A stretch of DNA of 6,419 nucleotides from an uncultured Eubacteriales bacterium (GTDB lineage Bacteria > Bacillota > Clostridia > Lachnospirales > Lachnospiraceae): positions 1 to 6,419 of the forward strand of contig ONVB01000148.1 in the NCBI GenBank assembly GCA_900321145.1, written 5' to 3'. Of this stretch, positions 1 through 5,963 are shown in pieces. The notes under the pieces are model-generated. The model worked only from the letters and a program-made list of their open reading frames with translations, ran no database searches and had not been told where the DNA came from. The translations under genes were made by a program, and so were the position numbers. Position 1 is the stretch's first letter. Every line of letters begins with the position of its first letter.

Positions 1-411
1 GCAAATGTATCGGGTATCCCCGTTAATCAGTTCTGCGAGATGCGCGGACATTTCGAGCATGACAGGGCTATGAAGGAGATAGCCGACAGGGTTAAGAACA
101 GTGCTTATGAGATCATCAACAGAAAGCGTGCGACTTACTATGGCATAGCGATGGCAGTAAAGCGTATCTGCGAGGTTATCATAAGAGATGAGAAGGCTAT
201 CCTTCCGGTATCGTGGATGATGCACGGTGAGTACGGACTTGAGGATGTGGTATTAAGCTTCCCGGCTATAGTAGGTAAGGACGGTATCGAGACTACGGTT
301 CCGATCGACTTGAACAAGCAGGAGGTTGAGAAGCTTATCGAGTCTTCCAGGACTTTAAAGGAGATTCAGGACAAGCTTGAGCTTGCTCCGATACCTCAGG
401 CAGCAGAGTAG
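1..411 (+). CDS. ldh: L-lactate dehydrogenase, C-terminal part (5' end outside window)
   Basis: Frame 1 is open from the first base to a TAG stop at 409-411, giving the last 136 residues of a protein whose start lies outside the window. The first methionine codon, at 40, is internal and not a start. The family is NAD-dependent L-lactate dehydrogenase, which reduces pyruvate to lactate in the cytoplasm and regenerates NAD+ in fermentation. Signs are the opening segment ANVSGIPVNQFCEMRGHFEH, the ATYYGIAMAVKRI helix, where the Thr corresponds to the substrate-pocket Thr of bacterial LDHs, and the MHGEYGLEDVVLSFPAIVG stretch that precedes the final strands and C-terminal helix. The Rossmann NAD-binding half and the catalytic His lie upstream and cannot be checked. 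Malate dehydrogenase of the same superfamily is the alternative, but the YYGIAMA/GEYGL pattern favours LDH. The coding end is intact, and a hairpin follows 15 bp after the stop. Confidence 0.88.
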   Translation, partial: ANVSGIPVNQFCEMRGHFEHDRAMKEIADRVKNSAYEIINRKRATYYGIAMAVKRICEVIIRDEKAILPVSWMMHGEYGLEDVVLSFPAIVGKDGIETTVPIDLNKQEVEKLIESSRTLKEIQDKLELAPIPQAAE

Positions 412-426
412 CATAAGTGATAATAT

Positions 427-453
427 TATGGGTGCCCGAAGACGGCACCCATA
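427..453 (+). terminator. Strong hairpin after ldh, no U-tract
   Basis: A perfect 10-bp inverted repeat, TATGGGTGCC (427-436) against GGCACCCATA (444-453), encloses a 7-nt loop. It lies 15 bp after the ldh stop and 34 bp before the next start codon. The stem is GC-rich and stable, but the following bases (TTGCTGAAACG) are not T-rich, so it is not a textbook intrinsic terminator. It may be a weak terminator, an mRNA 3'-end stabiliser, or an RNase processing point separating ldh from the following operon. I infer function only from position. Confidence 0.45.
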
Positions 454-476
454 TTGCTGAAACGAAAGATCTTAAA

Positions 477-481
477 AAGGA
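477..481 (+). promoter_or_regulatory. Ribosome binding site for the pseudouridine synthase gene
   Basis: AAGGA in the context CTTAAAAAGGAT lies 6 nt before the ATG at 488 and supports that start codon. I could not find a convincing -35/-10 pair between the ldh stop and this site. GATAAT at 419-424 is -10-like but has no matching -35. Confidence 0.7.
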
Positions 482-487
482 TATAGT

Positions 488-1186
488 ATGAGATTAGAGA
501 TAAGATATGAGGATGAATACCTTCTTGTGGCGGTAAAGCCGGCGGGTATCTCATCGCAGTCGGATAAGTCAAATGACAGAGACATGCTTACCGAGGTAAA
601 GCACTATCTGTTCAACAAAAACGGTGGCAACGGTGAGCCTTATGCAGCGCTTATCAACAGGCTTGACAAGCCTGTCGGCGGGCTGGTGCTTTTTGCAAAG
701 GACGAGAAGACGGCAGCGCTTCTCACCGATATGGTGAAGGAGCATAAGATAGAAAAGTATTATCAGGCGATAGTTACCGGTGAGGTTCCCGAGGAGGTCG
801 GGACTCTGAAGAACTATATGGTTCATGATCCGAAGACAAATGTGTCTAAACTGACAGACAAGGATGCGCCCGGAGCCAAGGAAGCCGAGCTCGACTACGA
901 GCTGATAGACGAGTTTGAGACCGACGAGGGAGTGCTCGGACTTTTGCTTATCAAGCTTAAGACGGGAAGACACCACCAGATCAGGTGTCAGCTTGCCGGT
1001 ATAAACTGCGGTATATACGGAGATGTGAAGTATAATAAAAAGGCAAAGGCAAGGAAGGGCATGAAGGATATAGGGCTTTATGCATCGAGACTTGAGTTTG
1101 ACCATCCGGTTACCGGAGAACATGTGAGAGTGAAGAGAGAACCCGAGGGCAGCGCCTGGAGGGCTATTGACCTGGACGAGGAGTAA
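488..1186 (+). CDS. RluA-family RNA pseudouridine synthase
   Basis: This encodes 232 residues, the usual size for a single-domain RluA-type synthase without an N-terminal S4 domain. These enzymes isomerise specific uridines to pseudouridine in rRNA or tRNA. The family signatures appear in order: YEDEYLLVAVKPAG at 7-20, the catalytic block NRLDKPVGGLVLFAKD at 57-72 with the catalytic Asp at residue 60, YYQAIVTGE at 91-99 with the conserved Tyr, and LKTGRHHQIRCQL at 157-169. The family's usual His before RLD is Asn here. The Asp, the nearby Gly pair and the later motifs are intact, so I expect an active enzyme. The ATG at 488 has a good ribosome site 6 nt upstream. The gene heads a cluster whose next member, a CCA-adding enzyme, starts 3 bp after its stop, which fits a shared RNA-maturation theme. 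The target uridine (23S rRNA or tRNA) cannot be read from sequence, so I give no gene symbol. Confidence 0.9.
   Translation: MRLEIRYEDEYLLVAVKPAGISSQSDKSNDRDMLTEVKHYLFNKNGGNGEPYAALINRLDKPVGGLVLFAKDEKTAALLTDMVKEHKIEKYYQAIVTGEVPEEVGTLKNYMVHDPKTNVSKLTDKDAPGAKEAELDYELIDEFETDEGVLGLLLIKLKTGRHHQIRCQLAGINCGIYGDVKYNKKAKARKGMKDIGLYASRLEFDHPVTGEHVRVKREPEGSAWRAIDLDEE
1178..1183 (+). promoter_or_regulatory. Ribosome binding site inside the upstream gene, fixing a TTG start
   Basis: GAGGAG forms the last two Glu codons of the pseudouridine synthase gene and ends 6 nt before the TTG at 1190. The spacing is ideal, which supports the unusual TTG as the true start of the CCA enzyme and suggests translational coupling between the two genes. 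Confidence 0.8.
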
Positions 1187-1189
1187 GAT

Positions 1190-2542
1190 TTGAGGATAGA
1201 GATTCCGAAGGGTGCAAAGTTCATATTGGACAGTCTTAATGAAGCGGGCTTTACCGGTTATGTGGTCGGGGGCTGTGTGAGGGATGCGTGCCTCGGGATA
1301 AAGCCGCATGACTGGGACATAACGACATCAGCGAGACCTGAGCAGGTCAAGGCTTTGTTCAGGAAGACCATCGATACCGGCTTAAAGCACGGAACAGTTA
1401 CCGTACTTACGGACCGGAATCTGTCGACCGATGGGATCAGCTCCTTTGAGGTAACTACCTACAGGCTCGACGGAGAGTATGAGGATCACCGCAGACCGGC
1501 GCAGGTTACATTTGCGGATCGCATAGAGGACGACCTGTCGAGAAGAGATTTTACCATCAATGCCATGGCATATAGCGAGACAGAAGGCTTAGTCGATTGC
1601 TTCGGCGGACAGGAGGATCTGTCTAAGGGAGTAGTCAGGTGCGTGGGAAATCCGGACGAAAGATTCTCAGAGGATGCTTTAAGGATCCTAAGGGCAGTCA
1701 GATTTGCTGCGAAGCTTGGCTTCAGCATAGATGAGGCTACGATCGAGTCGATAAAGAGTCATGCAGAAGACCTTCGGTTCATCAGCGCCGAGAGGATAAG
1801 GGAGGAGCTTACGAAGCTTCTTTGCTCACCGCATCCGGAGATGATAAGAAATGCCTACGAGTACGGGCTCACGAAGGTATTTCTCCCGGAGTTTGATAAG
1901 TGTATGGAGACCGCGCAGAACAATCCGTATCATCGTTACAGTGTGGGAGAGCATACCATAAAAGTGTTGGAGAATATACCGCCGGAGGTTCATTTGCGGT
2001 ATACGGCCCTGCTTCATGATATAGATAAGCCTACGGTGAAGACGACGGACAAGAACGGCATCGACCACTTCTACGGGCACGCGGGAGTCGGCGCGGAGAC
2101 CGCGGCAGATATACTTAAGCGGCTGAAATTCGACAACGATACCATAAGGAGGGTGTCGCGCTTAGTGAAGTGGCATGATTTCGGCGTAGGCCCCATGCCG
2201 AACGAGAAGACTATGAGGCGGTTTTTGGCAAAGCTCGGACCGGATAATTATGAGGATTATCTGGCCATAAAGAGAGCGGATATGGCCGGACAGAGCGACT
2301 ACCGGGCGGATGAGAAGCAGGCGGTGCTTAAAGAGATAATGAAGATGCATGACAGCATCATGAGTCGCGGAGACTGCCTTTCGTTAAAGGAGCTCGCCTT
2401 AAGCGGAAATGATTTGATGAAGCTTGGAATCCCGGAGGGAAGAAAGCTCGGCGAGTGCCTACAGAAGCTTTTTGATATGGTTCTTTCGGATCCTTCGCTC
2501 AATACGAGGGATAAGCTGACAGAGATAGTAAAGAATATATGA
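1190..2542 (+). CDS. cca: CCA-adding tRNA nucleotidyltransferase with HD domain
   Basis: This 450-residue enzyme builds or repairs the 3'-CCA end of tRNAs from CTP and ATP without a nucleic-acid template. It is a class II (bacterial) polymerase-beta-type enzyme. The visible motifs are YVVGGCVRD at 24-32, the metal-binding DWD with Asp41 and Asp43, and the flexible-loop region YEDHRRP at 97-103. These are followed by the ribose-contact motif RRDFTINAMAY at 118-128, the nucleotide-selecting EDALR at 161-165 inside RFSEDALRILRAVRFAAKLGF, and the neck segment SAERIREELTKLL. A metal-dependent HD domain follows (His255, His276-Asp277, His297, WHDF at 328-331). The basic/acidic loop motif between motifs A and B is said to be lost in CC-only enzymes. 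Its presence here argues for a full CCA-adding enzyme, as an inference. The TTG start aligns the protein with the normal N-terminus of the family. The stop overlaps the next gene's start (ATGA). HD-containing forms are common in Clostridia. Confidence 0.95.
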   Translation: MRIEIPKGAKFILDSLNEAGFTGYVVGGCVRDACLGIKPHDWDITTSARPEQVKALFRKTIDTGLKHGTVTVLTDRNLSTDGISSFEVTTYRLDGEYEDHRRPAQVTFADRIEDDLSRRDFTINAMAYSETEGLVDCFGGQEDLSKGVVRCVGNPDERFSEDALRILRAVRFAAKLGFSIDEATIESIKSHAEDLRFISAERIREELTKLLCSPHPEMIRNAYEYGLTKVFLPEFDKCMETAQNNPYHRYSVGEHTIKVLENIPPEVHLRYTALLHDIDKPTVKTTDKNGIDHFYGHAGVGAETAADILKRLKFDNDTIRRVSRLVKWHDFGVGPMPNEKTMRRFLAKLGPDNYEDYLAIKRADMAGQSDYRADEKQAVLKEIMKMHDSIMSRGDCLSLKELALSGNDLMKLGIPEGRKLGECLQKLFDMVLSDPSLNTRDKLTEIVKNI

Positions 2543-3921
2543 AAAAATATGTCATACTCCTTCTGCTGGCGTGTGCCTGTGCATTGAGCGGATGCGGTAA
2601 GGATGATACGGGAAATATAATGATATACAGGGATACAGAGGAACCTGCCGTGGTCAGGGAGGAGCTCTCCGTTGTATGCGTGATCACGGAGATGAACCTT
2701 GAGGAGGGGTACATACGCGTCAACGACTGTGTGGATGACTCCGAGCTTGTCCTGCTGTATCACGGCGGAGTCGAGGTCAGAGACAAGTACGGCAAGGAAA
2801 TCTCTGTCTCGGGAATAGGCTGCGGAAGCATAGTTGATATCAGCTACTATTCCGATACGGAGAAGATAGTGTCGATTACGCCGGAAAGCAAGGCTCAGAT
2901 ACTGAAAAATGTAACGAAGTTTGCTGCCGATCCCGCCGGTGAAAAAGCGAGCTACAAGGGAACTACCGTGAAGCTCTCACCGGTAGCCTGCGCCTTCGAC
3001 GGCGACAGGAAGCTTGCCTTAAATGAGGTGAGCACGGAGGATGAGGTAACCCTGAACATATATAACAACCGTCTTTATTCGGTGGTCATCACCAAGGGAC
3101 ATGGCTATGTGCGGCTAAAAAACCAGGATACCTATGTGGGCGGCATGGTCGAGATCGGCTACGGAGTCATAGTTCCCGTAACAGGCGATATGCTCCTGGC
3201 GGTGCAGGAGGGAGAGTACACCTTAAGGATATCCAAGGATGGCTATAGTGATACCAAGGAGATCAGGGTCAAGCGCGACAGGGAGGTGTCTGTCGACCTG
3301 AAGTCGATCGCGGTTCCCTCGGGCACGGTTACCATCATGCTTGAGGACGAGATAGAGGATGCGCATATCCTTGTGAACGACAATGAGGTATATGGAAATA
3401 TTTTCACCGGCCAGTACGGCAAGTATGACCTTAAGATAAAGGCAGAGGGGTACAGAAGTTTTCACGGAAGCTTCAGGATAAATGAACCGTCGAAGGAGTA
3501 TACATTTTCTTTAAAGAAGCTTGAGGACAAGACGACGACGGAAGAACCCACAACCGCAACACCTACGGATGCGAAGAGCACCTCGGAGACGAAGACGAGC
3601 GAGAGCACGACGGATACCGAGCAGACTACCGAGACCACAGAGGCGACGACGGCCGATGATCATGTGGATTCGACCGAGACCATAGTAAATGAGGGCAAGG
3701 TAACGGAGAACAAGCTTGAGATAAAGGTGACCGACGGGGCTGACGTCTACATAGACGGCGATTATGTCGGGCCCGCACCGGTTGTGACGGACAAGATCGT
3801 CGGCAACCATACCGTAACGCTCTATAAGTCGGGCTTTATCATAAAGAGCTACAGTATCCTTTCGCTGGATGACGGAAAGGATCAGAGTATGGCTTATCCG
3901 TCGCTGACAAAGCTTGAATGA
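2539..3921 (+). CDS. Secreted lipoprotein with PEGA domains and Thr-rich linker, function unknown
   Basis: This 460-residue protein begins with a lipoprotein signal peptide: Lys2-Lys3, a hydrophobic core at 4-16, and lipobox L-S-G-C with the lipidated Cys at 19. It is therefore expected on the outer face of the membrane. Residues about 44-117 form a beta-rich region ending with DKYGKEISVSGIGCGSIVDI, and residues about 120-200 include VVITKGHGYVRLKNQDTYVGG. I associate both with Lachnospiraceae PEGA proteins. Two PEGA-like repeats follow, about 201-256 (MLLAVQEGEYTLRISKDGY) and 262-327 (GQYGKYDLKIKAEGYRSF). A linker at about 329-390 is rich in Thr, with 19 Thr and 4 Ser among residues 332-371. 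A clear PEGA domain at 392-458 (ADVYIDGDYVGPAPVV, VGNHTVTLYKSGF) closes the protein. PEGA domains are surface beta modules thought to aid cell-envelope binding. The function is unknown, and a link to the RNA genes upstream is not implied by the domains. The start overlaps the cca stop as ATGA, with no strong ribosome site, so translational coupling is likely. Confidence 0.85.
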   Translation: MKKYVILLLLACACALSGCGKDDTGNIMIYRDTEEPAVVREELSVVCVITEMNLEEGYIRVNDCVDDSELVLLYHGGVEVRDKYGKEISVSGIGCGSIVDISYYSDTEKIVSITPESKAQILKNVTKFAADPAGEKASYKGTTVKLSPVACAFDGDRKLALNEVSTEDEVTLNIYNNRLYSVVITKGHGYVRLKNQDTYVGGMVEIGYGVIVPVTGDMLLAVQEGEYTLRISKDGYSDTKEIRVKRDREVSVDLKSIAVPSGTVTIMLEDEIEDAHILVNDNEVYGNIFTGQYGKYDLKIKAEGYRSFHGSFRINEPSKEYTFSLKKLEDKTTTEEPTTATPTDAKSTSETKTSESTTDTEQTTETTEATTADDHVDSTETIVNEGKVTENKLEIKVTDGADVYIDGDYVGPAPVVTDKIVGNHTVTLYKSGFIIKSYSILSLDDGKDQSMAYPSLTKLE

Positions 3922-4096
3922 CACATTTTCCCTTAAGAATCACGGGGAATGTTCAAAAAAAGTTCATAAAAGATATTGTTCTATAAAAAAATACTTGAAA
4001 ATACAAGAATATATATCAAGATTAAAATATAATGCATATCTTAGGGCATGTATATATAGAAATAAAGCAACACGCAATACAATAAGGAGGCAAGTC
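3922..4096 (+). promoter_or_regulatory. AT-rich leader and probable promoter region of the mutase gene
   Basis: This 175-bp gap is about 27% GC by hand count, and about 20% between 3951 and 4070, far below the flanking genes. It holds a consensus TATAAT at 4028-4033 and a TTGAAA at 3995-4000. The two are 27 bp apart, too far to pair as one sigma-A promoter, so the -10 is plausible but its -35 is not identified. Seven-base A-tracts lie at 3955-3961 and 3985-3991, exactly 30 bp apart, with shorter AAAA runs at 3968-3971 and 3998-4001. These may act as UP-like or curved DNA. GTTCA occurs at 3951-3955 and 3962-3966, and GTTCT at 3978-3982. I see no convincing terminator for the upstream lipoprotein gene and no riboswitch fold that I recognise. 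Confidence 0.5.
4083..4090 (+). promoter_or_regulatory. Strong ribosome binding site that sets the mutase start
   Basis: TAAGGAGG lies 6 nt before the ATG at 4097. The frame stays open upstream as far as a TTG at 3914, but that 61-codon extension lies in AT-rich non-coding DNA, encodes a Lys/Arg-rich stretch unrelated to the family, and lacks a ribosome site. The ATG at 4097 is therefore the real start. Confidence 0.92.
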
Positions 4097-5824
4097 ATGG
4101 ATTACAGGAAGATCTATGAGGAGTGGGTTTCAAATCCGTTCTTCAGCGAAGAGACAAGAAAGGAACTTCTCGCCATAAAGGATGACGAAAGAGAGATCAA
4201 GGAACGTTTCTACAAGGATCTTGAGTTCGGTACCGCGGGATTGAGAGGTATAATCGGAGCAGGCATCAACCGCATGAACAACTATGTGGTTGCGAAGGCT
4301 ACACAGGGACTTGCCAATTATATAATCCACAGGAAGAAGCAGAAGAAGGGAGTTGCCATAGCGTTTGACTCCAGAAGATGCTCACCCGAGTTTGCCGATG
4401 TGGCCGCGCTTTGTCTTGCTGCCAACGGTATCAAGGCTTATGTATTTGATTCGCTTCGCCCGACACCGGAGCTTTCCTTCGCTGTCAGGTACTTGAACTG
4501 TGTGGCAGGTATCAACATTACCGCAAGCCACAATCCTGCCGACTACAACGGTTATAAGGTATACTGGGAGGACGGTGCCCAGATCACACCGCCTCATGAC
4601 GCGGGAATCATGCGCGAGGTCAAGGCGATCACTGTTCAGGATGCTCAGACCATGCCTAAGCAGGAGGCTATCCACGAGGGTCTGTACGAGATAATCGGCA
4701 AGGAAGTTGACGATGCATATATGGCTGAGCTTAAGAAGCTCGTTATACATCAGGATTGCATAGACAAGTACGGTTCTGAGATAAAGGTTGTATACACACC
4801 CCTTCACGGCACCGGAAATATACCGGCCAGAAGGATCTTAAGAGAGATAGGTTTCCAGAATGTAATGGTAGTTCCCGAGCAGGAGATGCCGGACGGCAAC
4901 TTCCCGACGGTAAGCTATCCGAATCCCGAGTCGGCTGAAGCATTTGAGCTTGCACTTAAGCTTGCAAAGCAGCGCGAGGCGGACCTTGTGCTTGCTACCG
5001 ATCCCGATGCGGACAGACTCGGTGTATATGTGAGGGATAAGGCTGGTGAGTATCACTGCCTTACAGGAAATATGTCGGGCAGCCTGCTTGCCGAGTATGA
5101 GCTGTCACAGATCAAGGCAACCAAGGGCATACCGGAGGACGGCGCTCTTATCAAGTCCATAGTTACCACGAATCTTGTAAACGGTATGGCAAAGGCTTAC
5201 GGAGTAGAGCTTATAGAGGTGCTGACAGGCTTCAAGTATATCGGACAGAAGATGCTTGAGTTCGAGACCAGGGGACATGGCACATATCTCTTCGGCTTTG
5301 AGGAGAGCTACGGATGCCTTATCGGAACCCACGCAAGGGACAAGGATGCGATCGTTGCGACCATGGCACTTTGCGAGGCAGCAGCCTTCTATAAGTCTCA
5401 GGATAAGACTCTTTGGGATGCTATGATAGATATATATGAGAAGTATGGTTATCATAAGGACTGCATCCATACGCTCACACTTGCCGGCATCGAGGGCTCA
5501 GAGAAGATAGCTTATATCATGGAGCAGCTTAAGAAGAACACACCTAAGGAGATCGCAGGTCTTCAGGTGCTTTGGGCAAGAAATTATGACAACGATACCG
5601 CAACAAATATGCTGAACGGAGCTGTGCTTCCGACACAGCTGCCTAAGTCAAATGTAGTATATTACGAGCTTGAGGGAGATGCATGGCTTTGCGTCAGACC
5701 TTCGGGAACAGAGCCGAAGATCAAGTTCTATTACGGCATCGTAGGAAACAGCATGGAGGATGCCGATAAGAAGGCAGTCGAGTTCCAGAGCGCGCTTGAG
5801 AAAATGATAGAGTATATGATGTAA
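4097..5824 (+). CDS. pgcA: Phosphoglucomutase / phospho-sugar mutase (alpha-D-phosphohexomutase family)
   Basis: This 575-residue cytoplasmic enzyme is close to the length of Bacillus PgcA and belongs to the PGM2-like phosphohexomutases. It interconverts glucose-6-phosphate and glucose-1-phosphate through a phosphoserine and a bisphosphate intermediate, feeding UDP-glucose, glycogen and cell-envelope polysaccharide synthesis. Some relatives also take mannose phosphates. All signatures are present: FGTAGLRG at 44-51, the catalytic TASHNP at 142-147 with the phosphoserine at Ser144, the Mg2+ loop DPDADRLGV at 302-310, the sugar-binding GFEESYG at 400-406, and the phosphate-binding RPSGTEPK at 534-541 in the C-terminal domain. 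The start at 4097 is fixed by a strong ribosome site, and the N-terminus MDYRKIYEEWV matches the family. The gene is preceded by its own AT-rich leader, which suggests separate transcription from the lipoprotein operon. It ends in a shared convergent terminator. Confidence 0.93.
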   Translation: MDYRKIYEEWVSNPFFSEETRKELLAIKDDEREIKERFYKDLEFGTAGLRGIIGAGINRMNNYVVAKATQGLANYIIHRKKQKKGVAIAFDSRRCSPEFADVAALCLAANGIKAYVFDSLRPTPELSFAVRYLNCVAGINITASHNPADYNGYKVYWEDGAQITPPHDAGIMREVKAITVQDAQTMPKQEAIHEGLYEIIGKEVDDAYMAELKKLVIHQDCIDKYGSEIKVVYTPLHGTGNIPARRILREIGFQNVMVVPEQEMPDGNFPTVSYPNPESAEAFELALKLAKQREADLVLATDPDADRLGVYVRDKAGEYHCLTGNMSGSLLAEYELSQIKATKGIPEDGALIKSIVTTNLVNGMAKAYGVELIEVLTGFKYIGQKMLEFETRGHGTYLFGFEESYGCLIGTHARDKDAIVATMALCEAAAFYKSQDKTLWDAMIDIYEKYGYHKDCIHTLTLAGIEGSEKIAYIMEQLKKNTPKEIAGLQVLWARNYDNDTATNMLNGAVLPTQLPKSNVVYYELEGDAWLCVRPSGTEPKIKFYYGIVGNSMEDADKKAVEFQSALEKMIEYMM

Positions 5825-5842
5825 GCGATAAGCGACGAGAGC

Positions 5843-5899
5843 GCACAAAAATAGAGATTCCCTGAAAGCTTGCTTTCAAAGGGAATCTCTTTTTTGTGC
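5843..5899. terminator. Bidirectional intrinsic terminator between pgcA and argS
   Basis: The inner stem pairs AGAGATTCCC (5853-5862) with GGGAATCTCT (5881-5890). It continues past a 2-nt bulge (AA, 5879-5880) into TGAAAG/CTTTCA (5863-5868/5873-5878), capped by the loop CTTG. On the + strand the stem is followed by six Ts (5890-5895). On the - strand the complementary A-run (5847-5851) supplies five Us. The flanks GCACAAAAA (5843-5851) and TTTTTGTGC (5891-5899) extend the dyad by 9 bp. This arrangement can stop transcription from both the mutase gene on the left and the argS gene converging from the right. Confidence 0.92.
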
Positions 5900-5921
5900 A
5901 TTTGAGTGCAACGGATACTGA

Positions 5922-5938
5922 GCAAGCCACAGGCTTGC
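5922..5938. repeat. Secondary hairpin GCAAGCC-ACA-GGCTTGC
   Basis: This is a perfect 7-bp inverted repeat with a 3-nt loop, 22 bp to the right of the terminator and 25 bp from the argS stop codon. On the argS side it would form before the terminator hairpin in the transcript. It lacks an adjacent T-run on either strand, so it is not a terminator by itself. It may stabilise the argS mRNA 3' end or be part of the larger dyad element. Confidence 0.6.
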
Positions 5939-5963
5939 GAAGTGGGCTCTCGTCGAAGAAAAA

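Larger units (their letters stand above)
5833..5955. repeat. Dyad-symmetric intergenic element with 10-bp terminal inverted repeats
   Basis: CGACGAGAGC at 5833-5842 is exactly inverted as GCTCTCGTCG at 5946-5955. The match continues inward as CAC against GTG after one mismatch. Between the arms lie the large terminator hairpin (5843-5899) and a second perfect hairpin GCAAGCC-ACA-GGCTTGC (5922-5938). The arms are flanked directly by AAG on both sides (5830-5832 and 5956-5958), a 3-bp match that could be chance. The whole occupies most of the 139-bp gap between two converging genes. It may be a small mobile or repeated palindromic unit, or just a structured 3' region. Copy number in the genome is unknown to me. 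Confidence 0.5.

Noticed and set aside
569..1309. Long reverse-strand open frame opposite the pseudouridine synthase and start of cca
   Set aside because: It lies fully antisense to two well-supported genes, its product resembles nothing I recognise, and long open antisense frames are expected from the codon use here.
3928..3949. TTCCC/GGGAA inverted repeat as terminator for the lipoprotein gene
   Set aside because: The stem has only five pairs with a 12-nt loop and is followed by A-rich rather than T-rich sequence.
3995..4033. TTGAAA plus TATAAT as a single sigma-A promoter
   Set aside because: The spacer is 27 bp, well outside the usual 16-18 bp, so only the -10 is kept as a possibility.
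3914..4096. 61-codon in-frame N-terminal extension of the mutase from a TTG overlapping the lipoprotein stop
   Set aside because: It runs through AT-rich DNA, is Lys/Arg-rich and unlike the family, has no ribosome site, and the ATG at 4097 has a strong one with the normal family N-terminus.
5863..5878. TGAAAGCTTGCTTTCA resembles a catabolite-response (cre) palindrome
   Set aside because: The centre is two bases too long and lacks the CG core, and it forms the upper stem of the terminator hairpin downstream of both genes.
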